Shown one piece after another: positions 32,950 to 43,922 of a stretch of 64,000 nucleotides of DNA; within the stretch, counting starts at the first letter, position 1; every line of letters starts with the position of its first letter. Source of the stretch: Venturia oleaginea (taxonomy: Eukaryota > Ascomycota > Dothideomycetes > Venturiales > Venturiaceae). A program made the position numbers and the translations under genes. The DNA lies in the NCBI GenBank assembly GCA_013176395.1, contig JABMLP010000025.1, positions 124,001-188,000 of the forward strand, read 5' to 3'. The notes beneath the pieces were generated by a model, which was not told where the DNA came from, did not search any database, and saw nothing but the letters and a program-made list of their open reading frames with translations.

Positions 32950-33718
32950 GAAGACATGAGCTGACAAGTCAGACAATTGCGACCCGCCAACGGCTGGCTG
33001 GCATATTCAGAAACGAAAGACATTAGGAAGACAGGCACTTGCAAGTATGAGGGGTAGAAGACTACAGTATTGATATCCATTTATTATATAAGTTACGGCG
33101 ATTGGACACCACCACTCAAGAGAGTGAAAGCATTTTTATACGCTCATCGGCAATGATCACATGGCGGTCCAAATACGATAGCCGAGATCAAAAGCAGCTA
33201 GGGCCTCTAATGCAAGCTTTCAATATTATTCGCATGACAGTTCTCAGTTCCTTCCGACATCAAGCCGTTGATCTTGTAGGATGCCGCGATAGTTGGGCCG
33301 TCGCGTTGAAGACAAAAAATGAGTGACATGGAGCGTGGTGGGGAAGAAGTAGGCGCTTCGAGGGATCGAATATTTACATTCCAAGCACCTGGTTATCGGC
33401 CGGGTCTACCGGCTTACATTAAGGCGGCTATTGGTATAAGACATGGCCGATTAGATCCACATTCGGGTTATTGTGACTGGCAAGTCATCCAAAAATGCGT
33501 TCCTTGCGTCGATGCTGGTGTTTCCTTGCATGCTTCAATCCCATACCTTGCACACTGCTGGACCTTCGAAACAGAGGAATGTCGGGTCGAATAGACGCGA
33601 CATGCCTTGAAAATGCTGACCTTAGGACGTCTGACTCTGGAGGTGCGTTCGTTCTTCTGCATCCTCTCAAAATCATCAATGCCACCGTGCGTGGGTGCAA
33701 GCTCGTTCAAAACGAGAC
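32950..33718. other. Intergenic, upstream of the receptor gene
   Basis: No coding segment is supported. The first exon of the receptor is placed at 33719; frames upstream of it have stops. Confidence 0.45.
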
Positions 33719-35711
33719 ATGTCACCGAATATTGGCGGCATTTGCAAAGATCCATTTCTTGAAGAATTGCTATTCGCGAAAACTGGAGGATGTGAGTAGA
33801 TCCAGGGTCTTAAATCTGGTGGCACTGGCATTAACAAACAAATTAGACACATTGGGACGCTTCTGTTCCCAAATCGGAAATGTTACATGCTGCCTTCCAT
33901 GTCCCATGGATAAATACGTATATGACGATGGTACACCATGCCATCTTGTCTGTCATTGTTTGCCTACGCGCTGACCTGGGAACCCATCAGACTTCTTGCG
34001 CTATCTGGACAACCTCGGATACGTTGCCATCCCCTCGGTCATTCTGTGTCTTTTCCTCATCTTTTCCTGGATGGTCCTGCCGAAGTCAAGGACCAATGGA
34101 CACTACCTTCACCTTGGACTGGTATCGTCGGTTGGATTTCTCTCTGTGCATTCTTCGTATCTATCGAGTTTAACTATCGGCTAATCAAAGCATGCAGCTC
34201 TCTTTCGTAATACCCATCTCAACGAGACCGAAGGAGTGCTTCGATTACATCACGCCTGTGAGTAACAACAACAGCAAGTCCTGTGCCATCACGGGCGCTT
34301 TCTTCGTCCTGGGCTGTTCTGGAATAGGCGCATGGTGTGAGCATCTTCCTCGTCGCCGCTTGGTAGCGTCTCTGACAGCTTAAAATAGCGTTTCTCCGTG
34401 TATTATGGCTACACTTGAAGGTATACTGGTTCCATACACCAGGCAGAGCATTCATAATCTTCGCCCTCAGTTTCGGCATTCTCCTTCCTGCAACGCTGCT
34501 GGCAGTCGCCTTCAACGTCTCCGGGTTCTCATATCGCACATCTGGTAAAATGTGCATTATCAACCATGAGCATAGTTTTCCTGTATTTTGGGCCTGGAAC
34601 ATTACTCTATCAGTCTCGTCTTTCTTACTACAAGCATTCAACAGCGGATATTGCTTGCTTGTTTTCCTGCGGGGCCAACGTACAATGGGCACTTACGACA
34701 TTTCTCGCGTTACTAATACGAAAGCGAGGAGAAAGCGCATAGGACGAGCCTCAATGATGGCACTACTGGGGTTGCAGGTTAGAGGCAGTGCGCACTTGCA
34801 GACAGATGCTTTGAACATATCAGCTTTGAGGCAACGCGGGAATCAAATCAAAGCAGTGGTTTCATCGCAATGGCGGGTTGCGTCGCTTAGTATTGCGTTT
34901 GCAAGTCAAAGTGCTCCTTTTGTGGTTCACTTTATCAAAGCTAGGACTCACTCCAGGACGCTCAAGCTGACCGCATGTTTCCTCAAATATGGAATGGACG
35001 ACCAGCGATGTCTTGATCAAAAAGCTGTTCTTGCGGCAGCTCAAACCACCACAATGGCCAGTTTGACCATAGCTGCCGTAAGTTAAATCATGCCTCACAT
35101 CGATACCTTGCTGATGACTCTAGATTGCTGGAATCGAATGCTTCATCCTCACGATACGGACATCTACCCTAAACACTTGGTACTATATCTTCAAGAATCC
35201 GATCAAGACTCTTCGCCACGGACAGTATCCAGACGCAGAAGACATCAGAAATCCGAGCAAGGCCAAAAGCACAGGTTGGAGCCAACCAAACTCGCGCAGA
35301 CGAAGCATGGACGATATATTGACAATAGGGCGCCGCCGCCGCGCACCAAGAAACTCAAGTCCAGTCGCCCATTTCAGATACCGCGATAGTTTGCAGTACC
35401 CACCCGCAGGGTACATACCCACCTTAATCCCTTCAACCAACTCGCAAAGATGGAGTAGGCAACCATCGAGAACAAACAGCCGCACCACACTTTTGAAGTA
35501 TCCCAGCCGGAGAGACTCTTATGACGACGCAAACGGTGGCGTGTTGCCATCGCCGAAACATATCCCCTTGAGAGCGTTGCCACGTCTTCAAACATCGCTC
35601 CCACCGCCGCTCCCAACATTGCCACAATCCCGGAATATCTCACATGGGAATATTGAGTCCTCTATTTTTTTTGGCACCGATAATGAGCATACCACCACGG
35701 GTGCAAAGTAA
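33719..35711 (+). CDS. Fungal G-protein-coupled receptor with long cytosolic tail
   Basis: Six exons (33719-33791, 33847-33930, 33991-34145, 34198-34336, 34389-35077, 35124-35711) join in phase to 575 aa. The N-terminus is extracellular and cysteine-rich (GNVTCCLPCPMDKYVYDD). Helices follow: YVAIPSVILCLFLIFSWMVL, GLVSSVGFLSLSFVIPIST, CAITGAFFVLGCSGIGAW, FIIFALSFGILLPATLLAVA, WNITLSVSSFLLQAFNSGYC, WRVASLSIAFASQSAPFVV and MASLTIAAIAGIECFILTI. The motifs CFDYITP and MCIINHEHS match a Pezizomycotina receptor class with a Frizzled-like N-terminus. A basic Ser/Arg/Pro-rich tail of about 180 residues follows. The ligand is unknown. The fit of all splice phases supports the model; the exact start is less certain. 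Confidence 0.82.
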
Positions 35712-37597
35712 AACCTCTACTCGCACTGAAAGCAGTGCGGTGCTGAACGGGTCATTGGGGGGAACGGAAGCTTCATATCCGCTTGATCGGAGGACGTCGC
35801 TGGAAAGACGGAGTAGAAAGTCTGCTTTTACGGAAACTAGCGCCGCGCTGAATAGGGTTTTGGAAGGTTTGACGTTTCCACCCCCACTTGATCAAAGGAG
35901 TTCGGGAGAGAGAGGAGGATCGATTTTATGACCACGAAGAGCGTTTCTTGAAGAGGCTTATGATGCCCGGAATGGAAGGAAAAGTAATGTTAGTGATTGG
36001 ATATGAGACAATTCTCTGACTTTATATAATTTTAATACTTGAGAGTATGGGATCCAGCTCATGTGAGTATACTCGGGACTTCTCGTGGAGGGATGATGCC
36101 CATCAAATCGCGAATGTTTGACCTTCAAGCAGCTGATCAGGCCCAATGGATGCGATGGAATTCCAAATACCCCGATACCTATTGTGTGGCCTCGCGATTC
36201 TTTTTACGGCCTCGGACTTGATTCCTTGCACCTGGAAATGTTTGCGCATTGACTAATCTCTGGGCTGAAGGACGAGAGTCATGGGATGGAACTTACTGTG
36301 TACTAATGCAGCGAAGAGACTGTACCAACCTGCAAGCTGGCAGGATAGATGTCTCGCAATTCAGAAACCCAAATGTATCGTTATCCATGGAGAACCAATC
36401 GTCGACCACCGAATTGATTGTTTCCGCCCTTTGATCACGAAGTGTGCCCAATTTCACGTTCATCACGATTACCAGTGCGAAAATTGGAGATGAGAAATAA
36501 CAGATTGCTATCAGGATATAGGCATGGATGAACGCAGCGAGGATGGAGTAGAAGAGAGTGAAAGTTGGTGCGGATGATGTTTGAGCTGCTGGTTCACACT
36601 TCTTCATTATGGTCAGAATGAGAAGAATAAACTTTTGGTACAGCACCATCCTCAATCAAACGCTTTTGCACCTACTGATAACAAAGGATCGACACGACTG
36701 ACGCTTTCGGCCATGGTGTTCCAGCCCGATACCCTCTTCCTCGAGATCTAATGCTCGAACAATTTCCCGAAAGCCACAAATCCAGCATTTTCGAACGGAA
36801 TGATGATAGAACTCACCTAGATTTCACTCATATGGCCGATGGCCTAACATCAATAGCGCGACTTTCGACTTACATCAATGAGAAAGCAACGTCTCCTAAA
36901 TCTTGGTGAGATGAATGGTTCATGTCAAGACGATATATGCCTATCCCTTCTTCACCCCTTGAACTACCTCGCCATCCTATCACAAGGGTAGGGGAGAAGG
37001 AAAACAACGCCTTGTCATTCGGGAAATTGTTCGACTTACTCCCTTGCTTCTTCTGGCTTTGATTCATTGCAAATTTTCCATTTTACCCGATCAAGTACCG
37101 ATGTAGTACGGGCTTGTGATCTCTTTACTCTGGAAGAATGAGGTGGGTTGGTCTCCGTTTCTCGAATTGAAGTTGTGGGTTTGATTGTTGCGGGAGGGGT
37201 GAGTGAAGGTGTGGAAAGAGCGTGGTATGTCCATGGGACTAGAAAGGTGATGGGAGAGCTGGGTCTCAGTAAGACGTGTGAGATGATCGAAGTCGTGAAA
37301 GGTATCATCTGGGTCGAGATATCATTGGGAGAGGGTGTCAAAGGTTTGGTTGAAGATTTGCAAAGAGCTTTGGAGGTTGCTGGCGGAATGTGCTGATGAG
37401 CCAGGTGTCAAAATAGTGAGTTGGTCGCAAGCATATAAGATATGTTTACATGCTCATCGAGATTTCAGCACATCCCTGTCGGATTTTTATCAAGTCTGAT
37501 CCTCGATGTCTAGCTTGTGTCTCCGTTGTTTAGTGTTCAGTCACAGCCGAATACCAGCGCCACTGCCTCGATATGGAACCATAATTACCGCGATCCT
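35712..37597. other. Intergenic, with one possible small membrane ORF
   Basis: Just after the receptor stop, another frame (35730-35931) encodes two similar units around TESSAVLNGSL and TETSAALNRVL, perhaps a continuation of the receptor tail. On the minus strand 36655-36293 encodes 120 aa with two hydrophobic stretches, unsupported otherwise. No other feature is recognised. Confidence 0.35.
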
Positions 37598-38770
37598 TCA
37601 GTGCTTGATGCGGCACGCTGTTCCTGAGCCTTGCTCCACTCTAGCACCAAAACAATCCAAACACAGTCCTTCCTTGATCTTCTCCTCCAAATAGACACCT
37701 ACCTTCTGAATGTCATCGCTTACAGACTTACAGCGGTGCTGCAGCGTTCGATCAATTCACCTGTGGATTCGTTGTAACCTTCCGTCAAAGTGAACTCCTT
37801 CAACTTGTTACAGATATCATTGAGATTCCACCCTTGCGGGACCACTGGCCAGAGGTCTTGGCTCCTCAGCTCAGAAATATACGCGTAAGATAGCGTGTCT
37901 TTGTTACATTCTGGCCAAGCGTCATTGTGTGAGTCGGCCGTACGCCACAACTCTTCATCTGTATGTTGTGTATCCCACTCCCAAGTTCCATTGGCGATTT
38001 CGGTGAGAGGCCTGAGAAGTTCTGGGGATAATCAGGATTCTATTCTCGTGCGGTTTTGGAGAATCACAACTGGACATAGTTAGCAAGCTTCACCATAGTC
38101 ACGTTGAGAAAACTCCGTGCAGCCTTACTGTATATCTCGACAGGGAAACGACTCTCGGTCTTCTGGAACTGGCATACAATGTGCGTCACGCTCAAAGTAT
38201 TTCGCATGAGCTTCGATATTCTTTCAAATGTTTGGTGATCATCAAAGTTGCGTGCAAGTATAAGTAGATCGGTAAGGTCTCCAGTGTGGCACTTGATGCG
38301 CTCAAGCCAAACCTTACCGAAGAACATCGAAGGTTGCATACAATTATAGTTATCTGCCACCATGGCAAAAATTCTGAGGCTCGAGAGACTGTTGACTGGT
38401 AGAAGTTTCTTTTTGGGGCTCGGGAGACTGCCCGCGTTGACTGGTAGAAGATTGAAAGTTTTGTTATACAAGACTTTGCAGTCTCATCATCGCTTCGGCA
38501 TCATGGTCCGGGAGAAAAACCTCATAGAGAGATGAGCCTATGATAGTCTGGTCAGTCTATAAACTGCGACTGGTGGTGACTATGTGTAGTTAACTGTTTG
38601 CGAGCTCATTCCCCTCTTTGAAGTTCCTGGAGAACATTGCTCTGAAAACCTTCGAAGTGACGGAGAGGACCTTCGACGAGACTTGGAGGGACACCTTTTC
38701 TTTGCCGGCAATGAGGAGTATATCTCCATCTGGATCGATGACGACTCTGGTTGATCCCGATAACTTCGCG
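37598..38770 (-). pseudogene. BTB/POZ paralogue D, decayed
   Basis: The BTB start reads VVIDPDGDILLIAGKEKVSL then SKVFRAMFSRNFKEG (38740-38600) but has no in-frame ATG; a TAG lies just upstream. The expected donor reads AG|TTAACT instead of AG|GT. A one-base deletion near 38480 separates DHDAEAMMRL from CKVLYNKTF. The middle part (IFAMVADNYNCMQPSMFFGK) and C-terminal part (DLWPVVPQGWNL, EGLCLDCFGARVEQGSG) match the other copies. It contains a 39-nt duplication (LLPVN...KLLPVN, 38450-38370) absent from the paralogues. BTB domains mediate protein-protein contact, often as cullin-3 adaptors. This copy is unlikely to be functional. Confidence 0.7.
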
Positions 38771-39289
38771 CGCTACAAGATGTCAGTGGACCAGGACTTA
38801 TGTCAATGTGGAGGCTTTCTTCGGGTTCGGTCATCGTGTTGGCGATCACGGTTGTTGTTTGCAAAGCAAGTTTGGGAAATGTTGAGGTGTTAGTGAGGAG
38901 TTCTGCCTAGAGTGTTGTCATGTCGATGGCTTCGTTAAGTCTCTGCCTCTCGTGACATACTTAAACTGAAGTCAACACCCGCAATTCAAGATCGATATGG
39001 GTAAATTTCTGGTAAAAAAATCTCTACAAATTGCCGGAAACTTATTGATATCAACCATCAGTCGGTTTAGTTCAAGCGCAGAGCTACCTCCCCAATGATA
39101 TCAATTTAATGATAATACTGGGAAATCATAAAGTTTACTGATGAAGCCTTTCAAAGATCTGGTGCTCAAAGTGATTGATTGGTTGTCATATGTGATTGCT
39201 ATCCAGTGACAGCAAATCGATTGCCCCCTCATTACGAAGTACTGCAAGTCCCGTCCTCAGCTAGTCCGTAAACTCAAAATACCGGTGTA

Positions 39290-39893
39290 ATGCCTTTGAC
39301 GAGCATGCGTTCGAGATCGCACGCAACGTCCTGGAGATGCTCCTCCATATCCTGGCAGCACTGGGTACAGTATAAGACCTCGTCCCAATGAATGCAGAAA
39401 TTACCCATGCGCTTCTTTGTGTCATCAAGATTCCAAATCTGGGGTTTGATGGGCTAGAGATGCTTGTCCTCTAGCTGTCTAATATATTCGATGACTAGAG
39501 AACGCTCACAGTCGGGATGCGTACTCGTGTGTTCCACCCAATTTTCATCTTCATCCTCTTTGTACCTATGGGTGGCGATCTCAGTGACTGGTTGCGAAAT
39601 GTGTTTTGTTAGCCAGCATTCTATCGAGATGCGGCGTTTGGCAAGTCTATTCGTGATTAAAATTTGAATTCTTCCATCTTGTCGCCTTGCAGCTTACCAC
39701 ACACTTCGGAGGGGAGATCTAATGCCGTCCCCTGGAGATTACACAAGTATTGGACGTCGACTTAAAGACCTTGGACGAGATGGAGAGCACTTTGGAGGAG
39801 ATTCTGATGAAGGTTTTACCAGACTTCTCGGTGCCAGCTATAAGAATGATGTCTCCGTCAGGATCGCTGTTGACTTTGCGGTTCATGAAAGTA
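39290..39893 (-). pseudogene. BTB/POZ paralogue C, truncated
   Basis: It begins MNRKVNSDPDGDIILIAG and runs through SSKVLSISSKVFKS, after which the family sequence is lost and a stop follows within 15 codons. The entire middle region seen in the other copies is absent. The C-terminal region (39470-39290) is recognisable as HL*PIKPQIWNLDD followed by CIHWDEVLYCTQCCQDMEEH; the conserved Trp of the LWP motif is a TAG, as a G-to-A change would give. This is the most decayed of the four. Confidence 0.7.
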
Positions 39894-40288
39894 GTATCTT
39901 GTTTCGCCAGTTTCGGACGCTATACGATGATTGTGAGCAGATTGAATTCAGAAGAGAGGGGATATTGCGCATACCTTTGCTCGAGGTTCAACCATCTTTC
40001 CGTACTTGACTATGCCTATGGATAGATAGAAGATGGATGGTGGAGTGGAAGATGAGGTTAGGTGTTGCCAACCAAGCTGGATCAATTGATCATGTCACGC
40101 CTATTATCCTCGAGAACTACAGAATCAACTCGTAAATGTCTGCTGATTACGAGCAAGATTCCGTCTACATCGTCTCTCCTAACTAATCTTCAATCTTCTT
40201 ATCTGTTGTTGCGTACGCCTATAAGAATATATGTCACACCATTGTCTTGCCTTTCAGATAGGTCTGTTGACACAACAGTATGCACTTC

Positions 40289-41508
40289 TCAATGTTTAAC
40301 TCGACATTGCGCGTCATCCGCCTCGGCCTCGAAATTATTTTCATGCTCTTCCGCTTCCTCATCTTCATCCTCGCTGGATTCCGATCCGGAGATCCCACTC
40401 GATTCTGACTCTGCTTCGGCGCCCGTTTCCAGTCCTGATGACGACAAGTTGTCTTCCTCTGAAGACATTTCACGACGCAGACAATCCAAACAGACACCTT
40501 GTTTAGACTTGACTTTGAGTTCATCCAACACCTTCTCCACAGTATAATTGAAGTGATCACAACAAGCTTGGCAGCAAGTAAGGAGCTTCGGATCCATGAA
40601 GTCGTCCAGACATTTGATTGTCGAGCCAAGATTCCAGTTGTGTGTCAACATAGGCCATAAGTCCGCGTCCTGGAGAGACTTGATGTACTCGAATGTGCGA
40701 ACCTCTTTGGTGCATTTTAATGCCTTCTTGTGGTGCTCATCCATGTCCTTCCGTGATTCTGTAGACCAGCGACCTCGACGCGCAAGAGTGCTGATCGGAC
40801 GCACGACGTCTTCGCTCAACATTCGCTCTATCTCCTAGCGTTTCTTTTCAAGTGCATCTATCTAGTTGTCAGTAAATGAAGGATTTGAGAAGCTGAAATA
40901 CGGACCGCAAACATCCACGGGGAACATGATTAAGGCAGTCTTCTGGAACTTTCGCACGGCATCAACGCCAAAGCTGGATTTTAGCAGGGTTGCAGACACT
41001 TTCTTGAAGGTATGTGGATCGTCGAAGAGGTACGCAATGGTGAGGATTTCAGGAAGCGCCCAACTGTCTTCCCAGAAAAGCGCAAGCCAAACCCGTCCAT
41101 AGAACATGCAAGCCACTACACAGTCATACTTGTCTACAACGGCTGCGAAGTCTTTAAGCTTTGCGATGTCATGGTTAGGGGCGAGATCGGCGGTGTTATA
41201 GTGAAGGACTTTGCAAACCGCCAACATGGTGTCCGGGTTGTCGTCTGGGAACGGAATCTTGACGGCCAGAGAGCTAAGAACCTGATATTAGCGTTTTATC
41301 ACTGCAGAACAGCAGACGCGGTTTGCCTTTTCGCCAAAGCTATTTGGTTGCCTTCCTGGAACTGTCGCGAAAACATTGCCTTAAAGACCTTGGACGCGGC
41401 CGAGAGCACTTTCGAGGAGACCTGAATCGAGACTTCGGGATTGGAGGCATCTGGGCCGATAACGAGAAGGATGTCCCCATCTGGGTCGATGACAACGTTG
41501 CCAGACAT
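40289..41508 (-). pseudogene. BTB/POZ paralogue B, in-frame TAG
   Basis: It starts MSGNVVIDPDGDILLVIG, with SKVLSAASKVFKAMFSRQF. The central part (41290-40905) reads VLSSLAVKIPFPDDNPDT and CKVLHYNTADLAPNHD, then FAAVVDKYDCVVACMFYGRV. The last exon (about 40868-40289) has a TAG at 40836-40838 between EKKR and EIERMLSED, where a single C-to-T change from CAG would explain it. From there 177 codons are open: LWPMLTHNWNLG, GVCLDCLRREMSSEEDN and a long Ser/Glu-rich acidic tail. The first intron has no convincing donor. This copy is the best preserved; a tag-suppressed or re-spliced product cannot be excluded. Confidence 0.7.
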
Positions 41509-41798
41509 CGTCAATTTGGGACGCTACACTTCGAGTTAGTTGGACAAAGATAAGACACTTGACGATGTGGACGCATCGCCTACCTTTGCTTGAGGTTCGG
41601 TCATATTGTTGAGCTTGCAATGTAGTTGGAAGAGTGATGGATGCTTGTCAAGAATGAGTTGGTGACATATAGGTCTGCGAGTTGTTGTTGGGTGTTATGG
41701 AATGGACCGAAGGCAACAGTGTTCAGGTGAGCAAACTACATACGTCACCGCTGTCGGGTAACCATGAAGTCGACTCGAAGGTATATAGTAGGAAAACA

Positions 41799-43091
41799 TT
41801 ATCTTACGTTCAAATACTGGGTACGCTGTCGTCTCAGCCACTCGAGCAACAAGACACTTCGATATCGCATCCCTACCATAAATCTTTGCTGCCATGACTG
41901 CAATGAAACTATACGATAGTATCGCAGTCGCTCTCGTATTCTTCCACATCTCGCCACAGTGGAGACCACCTGCCTCCAATGCTCGCCTCGGCATGCCTTC
42001 CCACTCCCTTGTGCGACTCCAGCGCGAAAACAGTCCAGACATAGTCCCTTCGACTTGTCCTGAACTAACTCCCTGAGGTTTCCATTCGTTGGAAGGTATT
42101 GCAACTGCAGGCGTTACACTTTCCACCAGCATAGCCAAAAACTGAATAGCCAGAAATTTGAATGCCGTCTTGAGCAGTCTGCCTGCCTTGAAACGCTGCC
42201 AGGCTTTTGATAACCGTGTCAAGATTCCACTTTCTTGGAGTGATTGGCCAGAGTCCCAATTCTATGAGCTCCCAGAGGTAGTCGTATGATTAAGAACGTC
42301 GTGTTTACAGTTGCTCAACCCCCCTTCGTTGCTTGTATGATCATTGCTGCCATACCATTTTCTATCACGAGTCATCGCGGTCATTGGATCCATGAGATGA
42401 GCTGATATGACGTCCTCTATCTCTTGACGTAGGTTAGAAAACATATCTGCCCAAATATCAGCTTGACGTGAACTAAGATGATCCTGAAGAACAATTTACC
42501 GGGAGCAGAGTCTCGAAAGCTAACAGCATCTGGTACAAAATCTCGAAGTCGTTGATGTCCGTCTGGCTGTGCGAGCACGATCTTGGAGATCTTCTTGAAA
42601 TTCTGGTAGTCGTTGAAGATGAAGGCGACATTCAAAAACCGGATGAGAAGGAAGCCTGACATGCCATTGGTTTGCAGACAGATATGGTCGAGCCACGTTT
42701 TCCCAGCAAATTTACAGGCTTTGATTGCATCATACTTATCAGCTACTCCTGCGAAGCCTGAAAGGTTGAGCACGGAAAGGTCGGGTGCAAATTCGACGTG
42801 ATGAAGAATTGAGCATAAAGCAATCATGGCAACTGGTTCGTCGTCGGGTATCAGAACTTCGTAAGGCGCGGTACTGGCATCCAGTTAGCATCATTTGGCA
42901 CTCGCTCGAACCATTAAGAGAGCCTACCTATTGGCTAGTTCGACCGCTTCCTTGAACTGCCCGAAGAACATGGTTTTGAACATCATGGAGGCCAGTGATA
43001 GCACTTTCGAGGAGACTTGGAGCGACACCTGCGACTCATCGCTGCCCACTATGAGTAACACGTCGTCATCTGGGTCGATTGCGACCTTCAT
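41799..43091 (-). pseudogene. BTB/POZ paralogue A, frameshifted C-terminus
   Basis: The ATG at 43091 gives MKVAIDPDDDVLLIVG and SKVLSLASMMFKTMFFGQFK. A normal 54-nt intron (42874-42927) joins to exon 2 (to 42500), with IPDDEPVAMIALCSILHHVE and ADKYDAIKACKFAGKTWLDH. A further intron joins to DMFSNLRQEIEDVISAHLMD. Near 42285 the frame must change for the conserved SYDYLWELIELGLWPITPRK to appear, and again near 42100 for KSKGLCLDCFRAGVAQGSG. The BTB and central parts are intact, so a shortened protein could still be made. The 3' end is uncertain. Confidence 0.62.
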
Positions 43092-43922
43092 TGCGGAGAC
43101 CCTTTGCTGCTGGTCGCTGTTGTTGTGAAATGGATGGTGAAAAAGTGACTTGCGCGGATGAAAAGGACCCTTTTGCGTATCCTTTATGGTTGACGCCATG
43201 TGACAAGCCCAGACAGATTTTGAGGCCAGGAATCGTGAGTATGCTGGATCAGTACAGAATTAAGCATGATCTGCTGAGTGGCGTGGGTATTCGCTTCACA
43301 TTAAATTCCCAAGTCTCCGAAAATTCTACGCCACCTCGACCTTTTCCAAGTACATCAACACACTTACCCAAAAATCCTCAACGGTTCTTGTGATGGTGTT
43401 TTAGGAGATGAGTGACTCTTGTAAAGTCACCGTGTCTGAAGTGAACAACAATTTTTTCGTCAGCTCAGCTCAAATACGTACTGAGATGAGTCAAACGTAC
43501 CTGATCAAACAGAGGGATGTCAAAGAATCTCAGCAGCCACTGAGCAAAATGTTGTTACTGCTCCAAGTATTACCTAGGTACTTCTTCAGAAGAAAGGCTT
43601 CAGAAGAAAGGCTTCAGAAGAGTTCGTCTTCACAATGAAGCTCGTCAGGCGCCTTGGACTAGATGGTCGAGTGTGGACACTCCCTTGAACGCCATGCCTA
43701 GGAGTCGTGCAGCAGGATGCCCTTCTGAAAGTTCACCCCACACAATAGCAGCTCTAATCATCAGCAATTCAGGCTCTCCTCTTCAAGCTATCAGAATTGT
43801 TTGCATAGCAATCAGCAACCCGAAGTCCACGTTTAGACGAGCAGGAAAAAAACAGGAGTGTGACAGGCACCCTATGCTATTGTTACACAGTACTCATGAC
43901 ATACTTACTACCTTCCACAATC
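43092..43922. other. Intergenic; short tandem repeat
   Basis: No gene is supported. A 14-bp unit (CTTCAGAAGAAAGG) repeats about 2.5 times at 43583-43620. Confidence 0.45.

Noticed and set aside
36293..36655. 120-codon minus-strand frame with two hydrophobic segments
   Set aside because: No family, promoter or splice support; hydrophobic short frames arise easily in T-rich DNA.
37148..37396. Plus-strand frame ending like a pyridoxal-phosphate enzyme (WVEISLGEGVKGLVEDLQ)
   Set aside because: The resemblance is limited to a short C-terminal stretch; no catalytic region lies upstream.
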